Source: Hippea maritima DSM 10411
Lineage (GTDB): Bacteria > Campylobacterota_A > Desulfurellia > Desulfurellales > Hippeaceae
DNA length: 64,000 nucleotides
Direction: 5' to 3'
Assembly (NCBI RefSeq): GCF_000194135.1
Contig: NC_015318.1
Span: 262,501-326,500 of the forward strand
The notes under the pieces are model-generated. The model saw only the letters and a program-made list of their open reading frames with translations. It did not search any database and had not been told where the DNA came from. Position numbers and translations under genes: made by a program. This document shows, one piece after another, positions 45,310 to 54,647 of this stretch (the stretch's first letter is position 1; each line of letters starts with the position of its first letter).

Positions 45310-48012
45310 TTATCGCAGATAGTCAAACAGGCTTTGAGATGTGAGTTTTGAACCAACCTCTAATGTTGCCTGCATTACTATTTGATTACGTTTGAATTCC
45401 GAGAATACATCGGCTACGTTGGCATCTTCAAGCTTTGATATAGTTTTTGTATTGGATAGTTTTATGTAGGATATTCTCTCGTTTGCAAGTTTAAATCTGT
45501 TTACCCTTGCACCAACGATTGAGCGTGAGGAGAGCACCTGATCCAATGAGTCTTTTACCTTACCTAAAGCCTGCTCGACCATATTTGTAAGTTTAAATGA
45601 GAAAGTATCGCCATTTTGCAGTATTAAAGGGACTCCAGATGGTGCTGGTGGTAGAAGATTTATTTTTACGCCTGCCACCCCGTTTACCTCACCTTCAAAA
45701 TTACCACCCATTTGTGCATCTTTTGTTTGTATTACTATGTCTTTTAGGTTGTTTATCAGGTTTGTTGCTACATCAGAAGCAGAACTAAAACCTGTAGATT
45801 CTCTTGAAAATATGATTGTTCCGTCTATCTGGCTTAAATCTTCTGTTTTTGAAAAATCTATCTTTTTATCTGGGTCTGATGGCACCTTCGTTTGTATGTA
45901 ATATGTAAAATTGCTGCTTGAGATCTTTTTAACCTTTAAACCTACAACGGCAACAGTTTTTCCTTCTTCATCTGTTATCTGGAACATGCCTATAGTTTTT
46001 GATTGACCATCACTTAAACTAGATGCTATATCCTCTATCTGATTTTCGCTGATGGCTTGGTAATTTGTTGTGGATGTATTTGCAACCTTTGCTACTTTAA
46101 CCGTCCATGTGTCATTTTTATCACCCAAATATTTTCCACTCATGACGGGTGTAAATGTGGAAATATCTTGCCAACTCGAAGGTTTTCCTATTTGATTCTT
46201 TGAATATGGATTTTTCAATGCATAACTTGCATCATCCAATGTTCTAAATGTGTCTACACCCCTGCCTAATGTTTTTATATCAAAAACACCGAAAATATTT
46301 GCTTTATCGCTTCCTGAGCTATCTTGAAGGTTAAAAGATATATTAAATTTGCTATCCGATGGTCTTTTATCTATTAATTCAATCCTTCCGTCTTCAACCT
46401 TGGCCTCTATATCTTTAAATCCTCCACTTCCACCTTTGGATGTCTCTGTAAAACTGCTAAATATGGGTATTTTGGATGTGGATGTATATGCGTATACTTT
46501 CAGACTGCTATCTCCCGGGGTGTTGTCTTCTATTTCTATTCTGCCGTGGTTTATTGAAACTGATGCATTGAAATTTGAGGTTATAATAGATGCTATACTG
46601 GCCATGGTTGTTGTACTTGTTAATGATACAGTGGTTGATACTAAGGTTCCGTTATGATTAAAGCCTTTCAAAGTTAAGGTTGAGCCTATAGCGTTTTGTA
46701 TATTGGTGTCGTTTATGCTTGCAAGCTGCGTTGAGCCTGTTATTGAATCACCGTTGAGAGTATTGAACGGCTTGTTCGTTTTTAAAACCTCTGTTGAATC
46801 AAGCCCTTGTATGAAACTTAAAAGTCCCTTTATATCCGATGAACTTGCAATGGAATATGTGCCTTTAACCAAATTTCCGTTGTGATCCGTGCCTTCTATG
46901 TTTATTACATCACCTACCTGAAGTTTATATCCAGAACCTGACGATGCCTGTTGTATAGCCTCCGCAAGCTCTGGGGATAGATCCAGATTTATGAGTTTAG
47001 AGGATTCTGTCATGGGGTCTTGGGTAGATGCATCTATTAGTTGGTTATCGTTTTCCAGTGTTTGATTTGTTGGTTTGTAGATGTCTTTGGCGGTGATGTT
47101 TATGGGACTTGTTAGTTTGTCTGAGTATTCTATGTTTCTTTTGCCATCATCACCTTTGTAAATGTTTACCCCACCGCTTTTATAGTTTAAACTTAATGAT
47201 GCACTTATGGAGCTCAGGTCTGTATTAGCAGAATTTAACTCTATCTTTATCTTCAATCCTCTTCCTGTATTTATCCACTCACCGTTTTTTATTTTATCCT
47301 CTATAGCTGGGTCTTTCAGGTCTAAGTAATTGGAGAGCTTATTGCCTCCTACGTCTGATTCATCTGATGAATCATCATCTATAGAGATTATGTTTGATGC
47401 AGATGAATCATCATCTTTGTATAAAGAGAGTTTTCCTGATTCTATCTTTATCTGGTAGTTTCCACTATCTAACTGGTTAATATCTGAAAAATTTTCATCG
47501 GCTGCAATTTTAATATCTTTTATAGTTGTATCTTTTGTTATGTTTATAGTTGTTGCTTCATTTTGTATGGTTTGAATAGGCTTTGTATCTGTTTTTGTAC
47601 CTGAAAATAGGTATTTTCCCTGGAATATGGTGTTTGCAGAGTCTATTAGTTCATCTTTTATTGAGTCTAAGTTTTCAGCTATCGCTGTCCTGCTTGCTAA
47701 GTCGTTGTTTAGGCTATTTGCGCCATCGACAAGTAGAGTTCCGGCTTTATGTAGTAAATCATCTGCATTTGATAGAGCTGTATCTTCTGCGTCAAGATAG
47801 GCGTTTGCCGAATTTATATTTGTTACATATTGATCAAATCTCATATTTATATCTTTTAAAGATAAAACCTTAGAGAGCGATATGGGGTCGCTTGCTAAAT
47901 CCAGAAGGCGTTTGCCACTTGCCATTTTTTCGTTGTTTATATAAGTTTTTTCATTTATTTTGTTTATGTTGTATAGGAAGTTATTGAATAATATATTATC
48001 GGTAATCCTCAT
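45310..48012 (-). CDS. flgL: Flagellar hook-filament junction protein FlgL (very long)
   Basis: 900 residues against about 300 in enterobacteria. The ends are classic: N-terminal FNNFLYNINKINEKTYINNE with ASGKRLLDLASDP, and a C-terminal helix with ANVADVFSEFKRNQIVMQATL. Between them, about 600 residues of Ser/Thr/Asp/Gly-rich repeats form extra surface domains, as in Campylobacter FlgL. Secreted by the flagellar export system, no signal peptide. Last gene of the flgMNKL run. Confidence 0.92.
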   Translation of the reverse strand: MRITDNILFNNFLYNINKINEKTYINNEKMASGKRLLDLASDPISLSKVLSLKDINMRFDQYVTNINSANAYLDAEDTALSNADDLLHKAGTLLVDGANSLNNDLASRTAIAENLDSIKDELIDSANTIFQGKYLFSGTKTDTKPIQTIQNEATTINITKDTTIKDIKIAADENFSDINQLDSGNYQIKIESGKLSLYKDDDSSASNIISIDDDSSDESDVGGNKLSNYLDLKDPAIEDKIKNGEWINTGRGLKIKIELNSANTDLSSISASLSLNYKSGGVNIYKGDDGKRNIEYSDKLTSPINITAKDIYKPTNQTLENDNQLIDASTQDPMTESSKLINLDLSPELAEAIQQASSGSGYKLQVGDVINIEGTDHNGNLVKGTYSIASSSDIKGLLSFIQGLDSTEVLKTNKPFNTLNGDSITGSTQLASINDTNIQNAIGSTLTLKGFNHNGTLVSTTVSLTSTTTMASIASIITSNFNASVSINHGRIEIEDNTPGDSSLKVYAYTSTSKIPIFSSFTETSKGGSGGFKDIEAKVEDGRIELIDKRPSDSKFNISFNLQDSSGSDKANIFGVFDIKTLGRGVDTFRTLDDASYALKNPYSKNQIGKPSSWQDISTFTPVMSGKYLGDKNDTWTVKVAKVANTSTTNYQAISENQIEDIASSLSDGQSKTIGMFQITDEEGKTVAVVGLKVKKISSSNFTYYIQTKVPSDPDKKIDFSKTEDLSQIDGTIIFSRESTGFSSASDVATNLINNLKDIVIQTKDAQMGGNFEGEVNGVAGVKINLLPPAPSGVPLILQNGDTFSFKLTNMVEQALGKVKDSLDQVLSSRSIVGARVNRFKLANERISYIKLSNTKTISKLEDANVADVFSEFKRNQIVMQATLEVGSKLTSQSLFDYLR

Positions 48013-48015
48013 ATT

Positions 48016-49758
48016 TTACCTCACCATATTTATGAGGGTTTGGGTCATATCGTCCACTACAGATATGAATTTTGCATTAGCCTGGTATGCCCTCTGGAAT
48101 TTTATTAAATTAGCAGCTTCCTCATCCAAAGACACACCTTCTAAAGATTGTTGGGTTGTCTTTAATTGTTGGTAGACGGCCTCTTTGGCTTTGTAAATCT
48201 CATCAAATCTCTGTTTCGTTGAGCCTATACTACCTAAAAATGCGTTGTAGTATTCATCTATGGTTTGTGTATTGTTTACCATAACCTTGTTTAGCTGAAC
48301 TTGGGCTATAGTCTGCGCATTTGAACTATCGCCCGGGTTTAACGTCTTTCCTGCTGCTATTTTGCTGGGGTCGTTTTGAACAATTCTGTTTACATCTATG
48401 TCCGATGAGTTGTGACCGGTAAAGAAGGTGTTTATACCGGTAGCTGCAAGAAGGTTTGACGAATCGTAGGTGAATGCAAATTTATAGTTACCTATTGCCT
48501 TTATTTGAACCTTTCCTGCAGGCGATATGCTCATTTGGGCATATCCTTGCATTATGTTGTTAAAGCGTTCTATTAAAGAATGTTCATCTGATGGGTCTTG
48601 TGCTTGCAAATGGTCATCTTCGTTTACTGGTATTGTAAATACACCAACCTCATTGTTGTTCTCGTCAATAACCTTAAGCTTAAATGAGCCTGTTTTTACG
48701 GCAATATCCAGCCCCGTGGCATTGGGTATGCTCAATGCTGCATTGGGGTCTGCAGCGTATATGCCTTCAATTTGTGAGTAGGGCGTTAATCCTGCACCAC
48801 TTGAATGTATTTTGTTGATCTCCTGTATAAGTGTCTTTGCTATCTCATCAATGTTGTTTTTGTACTCAGATATGATTTTATCCCGCAGATTAAGTATTGC
48901 ACCTAAAGATCCGTTTTTTATCCTTGATGTTATATCAACCTTTGCATTAGAAGGCTCAACAAAATACACTCTATAGTATTCAGAACCATTGAGCTTCTCT
49001 GCTGTTAATTCGTTGTAATCTTTTCCTGAAACCAAAGGCATACCACCAAGTAGCACGGTCATTTCTGGCTTTGTCTGGTTGTTATATGATCCCTCCAATA
49101 TCGTCACATCGGCAATGCTTGAGAGCTTTTCTAAAAGCACACTTCTTTGGTCTCTTAAGGTATTTGCATGGTCTTTATCTCCAAGTTCAGCCTTTTTTAT
49201 TTCATAGTTGAGTTGTGCTATTCTTTTGGAAAGTGAGTTTATCTCTGTTACTGTTGAGCTTACCTGGTCGTCTAAGTTTGTTTTAATTTGATTTAGTGAT
49301 GCGTTTGCATCCTTTATGGCTTTTGATAGTGTTAAGCCCTTTTCTATAACCTGCTGCCTGGCTGTCTCTAAGTCTGGATTAAGACTCAAAGCATGCCACG
49401 CGTTAAAAAATTGATCCATTGCTCCTTTTAATCCAACTCCGTTTTCTTCATTAAATATACTTTGAATTTCATCCATGGATGAGTTGAGTTTGTTGTAATA
49501 GCTCATTTCTTGGTTTGATGCTCTTACCCTTCTGTCTATAAGCTCATCTCTTGTGCTTATTATTTGGTCTATTTTTGCACCTGTTCCAAAGACGCCGGCA
49601 TAAGAATACATGGGCATGGAGGGGAGAATGTCAACCCTTTCACGCGAGTAGCCCGGGGTGTTTACATTTGCAACGTTGTTTCCCGTTGTATTTATGGCCG
49701 CTTTATTTACAAATATGCCACTTACGCCAATATTAAGCGCATCAAAAATTGTAGGCAT
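48016..49758 (-). CDS. flgK: Flagellar hook-associated protein 1 FlgK
   Basis: 580 residues. N-terminal rod/hook motif LNIGVSGIFVNKAAINTTG and NVANVNTPGYSR; C-terminal VSLDEEAANLIKFQRAYQAN and a coiled-coil end. Joins hook and filament with FlgL. GGGTG site before the ATG; 3 bases separate it from flgL. Confidence 0.96.
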   Translation of the reverse strand: MPTIFDALNIGVSGIFVNKAAINTTGNNVANVNTPGYSRERVDILPSMPMYSYAGVFGTGAKIDQIISTRDELIDRRVRASNQEMSYYNKLNSSMDEIQSIFNEENGVGLKGAMDQFFNAWHALSLNPDLETARQQVIEKGLTLSKAIKDANASLNQIKTNLDDQVSSTVTEINSLSKRIAQLNYEIKKAELGDKDHANTLRDQRSVLLEKLSSIADVTILEGSYNNQTKPEMTVLLGGMPLVSGKDYNELTAEKLNGSEYYRVYFVEPSNAKVDITSRIKNGSLGAILNLRDKIISEYKNNIDEIAKTLIQEINKIHSSGAGLTPYSQIEGIYAADPNAALSIPNATGLDIAVKTGSFKLKVIDENNNEVGVFTIPVNEDDHLQAQDPSDEHSLIERFNNIMQGYAQMSISPAGKVQIKAIGNYKFAFTYDSSNLLAATGINTFFTGHNSSDIDVNRIVQNDPSKIAAGKTLNPGDSSNAQTIAQVQLNKVMVNNTQTIDEYYNAFLGSIGSTKQRFDEIYKAKEAVYQQLKTTQQSLEGVSLDEEAANLIKFQRAYQANAKFISVVDDMTQTLINMVR

Positions 49759-50223
49759 CTACACCCTCAAGTTCATTAATTGTGTGTTTATGTTTTTCTG
49801 AGCTTGTTTGTTGTAATTTTCACCGCTCAAAAGTCCACCGTAGAGGTTTAGGAGGCTTCCAAAGAAGCTTAAGTGTTCGGTTGCTATCATCCTATTTATT
49901 TCACTTTTTATTTTAAACTCCTTGAGCTTTTCTTGTAGCTTTCCATTTAATACCCTAAGGTCATCTACATCTATGTCTCTGCTTGCAAAGAATAAGAATT
50001 CGTTGATTGTTTCAAAACCAAATTTATCTAAAAACTCCTTGAGCTTTTTTTGTGTTTTGGCTATTTCATTGAAAAATACCTGTTTTTTACTTGTTATATC
50101 TTCAAGCCCGTCGGCATCTATATTTACAAGACATTTTCTCTCCTCTTGAACTATTTTAAGTAGCTCATCGTAAAAATCTATGAATTTATTGAGGATGTCT
50201 TTTAAATAGTTTATGTTATTCAC
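49759..50223 (-). CDS. flgN: FlgN-type flagellar export chaperone
   Basis: 154 residues from a GTG at 50223 preceded by AAGGAGTGGAAGG, overlapping the end of flgM by 8 bases (an in-frame TTG at 50241 would sit on that ribosome site). Almost wholly helical, with DFYDELLKIVQEERKCLVNIDADGL as the FlgN pattern in part. FlgN binds FlgK and FlgL before export, which fits its place before flgK. Confidence 0.85.
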   Translation of the reverse strand: MNNINYLKDILNKFIDFYDELLKIVQEERKCLVNIDADGLEDITSKKQVFFNEIAKTQKKLKEFLDKFGFETINEFLFFASRDIDVDDLRVLNGKLQEKLKEFKIKSEINRMIATEHLSFFGSLLNLYGGLLSGENYNKQAQKNINTQLMNLRV

Positions 50224-50515
50224 CCTTCCACTCCTTAACAATGGAGTTTGCTATGGCTTCTATATTGGGTTTGTATGAACCATTTTCTAATTTAGCTTTT
50301 ACCTCTTCAAGTCTTTGGGCTTTAGATTCTTCATCACCTTTTAACTGGGCAAGTAGCTTTGCTTGGGGTGATATTTCAACCTTATCTATGTCCTCGTTTT
50401 TAGATGTTTTTGGCGTATCCTGTGTTTGAGTGCTTGCCTTTTCGCTTTTATTGGTTTTGTTTTGTTGCTTGACGTATTTATCAACTATCCCGTTTAGGTA
50501 GGTATCAATTTTCAT
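50216..50515 (-). CDS. flgM: Anti-sigma28 factor FlgM
   Basis: 99 residues, disordered N-terminal half, then the sigma28-binding part: DKVEISPQAKLLAQL, RLEEVKAKLENGSY and IANSIVKEW. It holds FliA inactive until exported through the completed hook. Directly behind a sigma28 promoter, closing a feedback loop. Confidence 0.93.
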   Translation of the reverse strand: MKIDTYLNGIVDKYVKQQNKTNKSEKASTQTQDTPKTSKNEDIDKVEISPQAKLLAQLKGDEESKAQRLEEVKAKLENGSYKPNIEAIANSIVKEWKGE

Positions 50516-50545
50516 GCTCCACCTCCATGCCTTTTCTTACCTACG

Positions 50546-50572
50546 AAATCGGCCGTTTTCCGCAAAACTTTA
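50546..50572 (-). promoter_or_regulatory. Sigma28 (FliA) promoter of flgM-flgN-flgK-flgL
   Basis: On the minus strand TAAAGTTT (50572-50565), exactly 11 bases, GCCGATTT (50553-50546), against the consensus TAAAGTTT-N11-GCCGATAA: 14 of 16 specified bases match in register. It starts in the flgJ stop codon and lies 31 bases before the flgM ATG. Confidence 0.9.
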
Positions 50573-51337
50573 GTATTTTTCGTCTGCATAGGCAAGCACC
50601 TTTTTGATATAGTTTTGGGTTTCTTTAAATGGAGGTATGCCACCGTACTTTTTAACATTACCCGGTCCTGCATTGTAGGCAGCCAAAGCTTTTTTGTAGT
50701 CTTTGAACTCTTTTATGAGTTTTGATATGTATCGGGCACCGCCCAATATATTTTCCCTGATGTCCCAGATATTTTTGACTCCCATTTCTATAGCTGTCTG
50801 CGGCATAAGCTGCATAAGCCCTATAGCTCCGGCTTTTGATACGGCAGAAGGATTAAATCCGGATTCGGCTTTTATTATGCCGTATAGTAACTTTTTAGGT
50901 ACATGAAATCTCTTTGAGGCATCGTTTATTGCCTTTTGTATTATCTCTGCCTTTTCGTCTATTTTTATAAACTTATCTTTATTTAGTGGTTTAAATTCAA
51001 TTTGTGTTTTTAAATTTATTGGTTTGTTTTCCGTTTTTTCTATATGGGTTTTGTAGTTTACATAATCCTTTAGTATATCAAATAGAGTTTTTGCTATTCC
51101 GAAGGGTGAGTTTTGAGACATCTTCTGACTCAGTGCATTGATATACATAGATTTGTATATAGAGTTTGCAGCATCGTTTTTTACTATTGGGTCTTCTGGA
51201 ACTGTTTTTTCCATAGCCGAAAGTAGTTTTGATATAAACAATGACTCAAACTGCCTGCAAGCCTCTTTGAGTTTGTATATGTTTCCTATATCAATTGTTT
51301 TGCTCTTTAATGCATCTAAGCTACCTATCTGCATCAT
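50570..51337 (-). CDS. flgJ: FlgJ-type rod-binding domain fused to SLT lytic transglycosylase
   Basis: 255 residues. Residues about 20-100 form a rod-binding domain (ACRQFESLFISKLLSAM, LFDILKDY). Residues about 140-255 are a family 1 lytic transglycosylase: catalytic Glu in IIKAESGFNP, SKAGAIGLMQLMPQTA, and AYNAGPGNV. It opens peptidoglycan for the rod. In gamma-proteobacterial FlgJ the second domain is a glucosaminidase instead. No signal peptide is visible, so export via the flagellar system is likely. Overlaps flgI by one base. Confidence 0.9.
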   Translation of the reverse strand: MMQIGSLDALKSKTIDIGNIYKLKEACRQFESLFISKLLSAMEKTVPEDPIVKNDAANSIYKSMYINALSQKMSQNSPFGIAKTLFDILKDYVNYKTHIEKTENKPINLKTQIEFKPLNKDKFIKIDEKAEIIQKAINDASKRFHVPKKLLYGIIKAESGFNPSAVSKAGAIGLMQLMPQTAIEMGVKNIWDIRENILGGARYISKLIKEFKDYKKALAAYNAGPGNVKKYGGIPPFKETQNYIKKVLAYADEKY

Positions 51338-52443
51338 TACATCATCTCCAATTTAGCATTTAAAGCGCCTGCTGCTTTTATGGCTTGGAAGATGGCCATC
51401 ATATCGCGAGGTGTTGCACCTGCTTTGTTTAATGCTTGAATAAGTTCAGAAACCGTGGCGCCCTTAGAAAAAGTTAAAAATTTACCTTTACCTTCGTTTA
51501 CCGATACCTGTTTATTTGTGACTGTAGTTGTTTTGCCCTTGGCCAATGGATTAGGTTGGCTTACCTCTTTCGTGCTTGTTACGGTTATGGTTAGATTACC
51601 ATGAGATATGCTTATTGGCTCTATCGTTACGTCTCCACCTACCACCACTGTGCCGGTTTTCTCATCTAATACCACTCTGGGTTCTGTTATCTGATCTACA
51701 GAAAGTTGATTTATTTGTGATATTAGTTCAACTACGGCGCCTCTGTAGAGGGGCGGAACTATAACCTTGATGCTTCCACCGTCTGAGGGAAAGGCCATCT
51801 GTCTGCGATAAAACTTGTTTATAGTGTTTGCTATTCTCGTTGCCATCTCAAAGCTTGGCTGATTTAAGGCCAAAATAAAACTCTGTTTTGAGTTTATATC
51901 CACATTAACTTGATTCTCTACTATTGCCCCATTCGGTATTCTACCAACGGTTGGATGATTTTTTCTAACCTTTGTTCCTCCACCCATTCCTGCGTTGTAG
52001 CCCCCTATGGAAATGGGGCCTTGGGCTACAGCATAAACATTACCATCTGGACCTTTTAGCGGAGTCATTATAAGTGTTCCGCCTTGAAGACTCTTTGCAT
52101 CACCTATGGATGAAACAGTTACATCTATCCTTTCTCCCTGCTTTGCAAATGGAGGAAGTTGCGCTGTTACCATTACCGCGGCTATGTTTTTTGTTTGAAG
52201 ACTTCCTATCTCTGACTGTGATAGCGTTACACCAAATCTCTTTAGTGCATTTACTATGGATTGTATAGTGAATTTTGAGCTTGTACCATCTCCTGTGCCT
52301 GCCAAACCAACTACAATTCCGTATCCCACAAGTTGATTGTACCTTACGCCTACAACGCTTGTTAAATCCCTTATTTTTACATCAAATGCAAATGTGTTTA
52401 TAGATAAAAACAAGATAAATAAAACCGTTAAAACCTTTCTCAT
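51337..52443 (-). CDS. flgI: Flagellar P-ring protein FlgI
   Basis: 368 residues. Cleavable signal peptide (about 1-19, ending NTFAF), then VKIRDLTSVVGVRYNQLVGYG, GTGDGTSS and SLQGGTLIMTPLKGPDG, all conserved in FlgI. Periplasmic ring around the rod. Confidence 0.97.
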   Translation of the reverse strand: MRKVLTVLFILFLSINTFAFDVKIRDLTSVVGVRYNQLVGYGIVVGLAGTGDGTSSKFTIQSIVNALKRFGVTLSQSEIGSLQTKNIAAVMVTAQLPPFAKQGERIDVTVSSIGDAKSLQGGTLIMTPLKGPDGNVYAVAQGPISIGGYNAGMGGGTKVRKNHPTVGRIPNGAIVENQVNVDINSKQSFILALNQPSFEMATRIANTINKFYRRQMAFPSDGGSIKVIVPPLYRGAVVELISQINQLSVDQITEPRVVLDEKTGTVVVGGDVTIEPISISHGNLTITVTSTKEVSQPNPLAKGKTTTVTNKQVSVNEGKGKFLTFSKGATVSELIQALNKAGATPRDMMAIFQAIKAAGALNAKLEMM

Positions 52444-52455
52444 AATCTCACCCCA

Positions 52456-53151
52456 TTAAAACGGCCTTAAGAGATTCCATAGTTTTGTTAGCCATCCTTC
52501 GTTTCTTGTTGAGCTTACTATACCCTTGCCGTTGTAAAATATTTTAGCATCTGAGATATAGTTAGAGTCTATTGTGTTGTCTGAAGTTATCTGGTATTCA
52601 TCAATTATGCCAGTTAGTATTATTGTATTTTCATCGCCATTTGTATAGACCTGTTTTTCTCCTCTGATGAAAAGTTTGTGATTAGGTAGTACTTTAACAA
52701 CCCTTGCGGTAATGGTTGCTGTTAGTTCATTGTTGACTTTATTTTCTCCACTGCCGTTAAAGGATGAGCTTGAGCTTGTATCCATCATATTGGATGCACC
52801 TGCTACAGCATTTAATCTTTGAAGTATTTTACCTTGCATGCCAAGTAGGGTTGATAAACCGCTTTGAGATGATGTTGCCCTGCTTGTTTTTGTAGAGGAT
52901 GAATTTACACTTTGTGCTTGTTCTTTTACTATTATTGTTACTATATCGCCTACTTGCCTTGCTTTTATGTCTGAAAACATGTTGTCTGCTGTGTTATTCC
53001 ATAATGAGCCTTCATTATGGGTTATATTTGGCTTTAGTGATGGCTGCTCTTTTACATATTCTGGCATTTCTGTGTACTTTCTTTCAACATTTGAGGTTGT
53101 GCATCCGCTCAATAGGACAACTACTGCGATGCCTGCAATTAACCTCTTCAT
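52456..53151 (-). CDS. flgH: Flagellar L-ring protein FlgH
   Basis: 231 residues. Lipobox LLSGC (Cys about 17). GSLWNNTADNMFSDIKARQVGDIVTI (in parts) and NHKLFIRGEKQVYTNGDE are FlgH hallmarks. Outer-membrane ring. CAGGAGGG ribosome site. First gene of flgH-flgI-flgJ behind a sigma54-like site. Confidence 0.96.
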   Translation of the reverse strand: MKRLIAGIAVVVLLSGCTTSNVERKYTEMPEYVKEQPSLKPNITHNEGSLWNNTADNMFSDIKARQVGDIVTIIVKEQAQSVNSSSTKTSRATSSQSGLSTLLGMQGKILQRLNAVAGASNMMDTSSSSSFNGSGENKVNNELTATITARVVKVLPNHKLFIRGEKQVYTNGDENTIILTGIIDEYQITSDNTIDSNYISDAKIFYNGKGIVSSTRNEGWLTKLWNLLRPF

Positions 53152-53185
53152 TTGTTCCCTCCTGAACCCTTTCTGTGTGTTAATT

Positions 53186-53203
53186 TAGCAAAATCTATTC
53201 CTA
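53186..53203 (-). promoter_or_regulatory. Sigma54-like promoter of flgHIJ
   Basis: On the minus strand GG (53201-53200), ten bases, GC (53189-53188), with TT before GC and T after it. The rest of the -24 box (AATA for CACG) is poor. Distance to the flgH start is 37 bases. It overlaps the end of the tRNA nucleotidyltransferase gene. Confidence 0.45.
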
Positions 53204-54601
53204 AACGAGGTGTTTTAGGAGTTTCCCTGCTTCTTCTTTGGTGTTTATTGCTTTGGCTATCTGGAGTTTTTTTATTTCGAATAGGATGTGTTTTAGCTTG
53301 GATTTTTCTAATGAGGGGTAAAGTGTTAGTATTTCTTTTGCTTCTATAAGCGGTTTTGTTTTAAATTTCGGTTGTATATGCTTGTAAAAATAGTCTGCCA
53401 TCTCTTGTAGAAACATTATATAAACATCCCTTTTTGATGCGCTTATTTTACCCTTTGCAAGTGTATCAGCTAAAGCAAAGAATAACAGGTCTATGCCGTA
53501 TTCTTTGTATCTTAAGAAAAAATCAACCTTTTGAAGTTCTGTGAGCTCAGAATTACTCCAGGCTTGATATAGGTATGCTGGTTTTATGTGGTTTTTTATA
53601 AAAAAGCGGGTTAGTTTTATGATTTTTTTGCCGAATGAGTAAGCTTTTGCATATTTCTCAAATAACTCATAGCTTTGCTCCGCATGCAGAGGAAACTGGA
53701 TTTTACCTTCAGGGGTTACGACCTTACAAAACGGCTTAGCTGCATCATGGAATAAAGCGGCAAGTTTTAGGGAGCAAAATAACCTTTCTTTCTCTGTTGT
53801 TAGATGAGGCAGGTATTTTTTATGGGCTTTACCAAGTATTCTTGCAAGCCTATTGTAAGCCCATTCTATATAGTTGTAAACGCTTAAGGAATGTGTTTTC
53901 ACGTCAAATAGGTGGTAGTTGCTCTGAATGCAGCCGTTTGTGAATGATAGATCTTCGAACAGCGTGTCTATTATGCCGACTTTATCCATAATTAAAAGAT
54001 AGGTGAAAGTTTCATTTAGGTTAAAGAACAGCTTTAACTCCTGTGTTATTCTCTCTTTAGAGACCCTATTTAAAAGCTCTACATGTTTTCTAAAAAGCAG
54101 GATTGTTCTGGGGTCTATATCGAATCTGAAAAGTGCAGCAAGCCTGAATCCTCTTAATATTCTCAGGGGGTCTTCTTTTATAGAATTTGGGCTGTTTGCC
54201 TTTATTATGCCCTTTCTTAGGTCTTCTTTTGCCCCTAACGGATCTATTAGGGTGTTTGAGTTTAGATCAAAAGCTATGGAGTTTATGGTAAAATCTCTAA
54301 ATTTTAAATCTTCTTGTATATTTTTTCCTCTTGGTGCTGAAAAATCCAACGTTTTTATTTTACAAAAAACTCTGTAAGTTAAAAGTTTCTTGTTATATTT
54401 TACGGTTTTGCATCCAAACAGGTGAGCTACAGCTTTTGCCAGCCCCTCAATATCTCCAAAAACGACAAAATCGTAATCGTTCGTTTGCCGCTTAAGTAAT
54501 GCATCTCTTATTGCTCCCCCGACTAAATATATTTCTGTATTGAGTTTCTTTGCTATGGCTGCAATCTCTGTTAGGTATATATCCTCTATTATATGTTTCA
54601 T
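53201..54601 (-). CDS. cca: CCA-adding/poly(A)-polymerase-type tRNA nucleotidyltransferase
   Basis: 466 residues from ATG 54601. Class II nucleotidyltransferase head: IYLVGGAIRDALL, the metal Asp pair in NDYDFVVFG, FRDFTINSIAFD, and DPLRILRGFRLAA. A C-terminal HD domain includes LFHDAAKP. Both tRNA genes in this window already encode CCA, so repair is its likely job. TATAAT lies only five bases before the ATG (54611-54606), which would give a leaderless message. Confidence 0.9.
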   Translation of the reverse strand: MKHIIEDIYLTEIAAIAKKLNTEIYLVGGAIRDALLKRQTNDYDFVVFGDIEGLAKAVAHLFGCKTVKYNKKLLTYRVFCKIKTLDFSAPRGKNIQEDLKFRDFTINSIAFDLNSNTLIDPLGAKEDLRKGIIKANSPNSIKEDPLRILRGFRLAALFRFDIDPRTILLFRKHVELLNRVSKERITQELKLFFNLNETFTYLLIMDKVGIIDTLFEDLSFTNGCIQSNYHLFDVKTHSLSVYNYIEWAYNRLARILGKAHKKYLPHLTTEKERLFCSLKLAALFHDAAKPFCKVVTPEGKIQFPLHAEQSYELFEKYAKAYSFGKKIIKLTRFFIKNHIKPAYLYQAWSNSELTELQKVDFFLRYKEYGIDLLFFALADTLAKGKISASKRDVYIMFLQEMADYFYKHIQPKFKTKPLIEAKEILTLYPSLEKSKLKHILFEIKKLQIAKAINTKEEAGKLLKHLV

Positions 54602-54647
54602 ACTGCGATTATACACAAAAATATTAAAAAATAAATAATTTTTTAAG

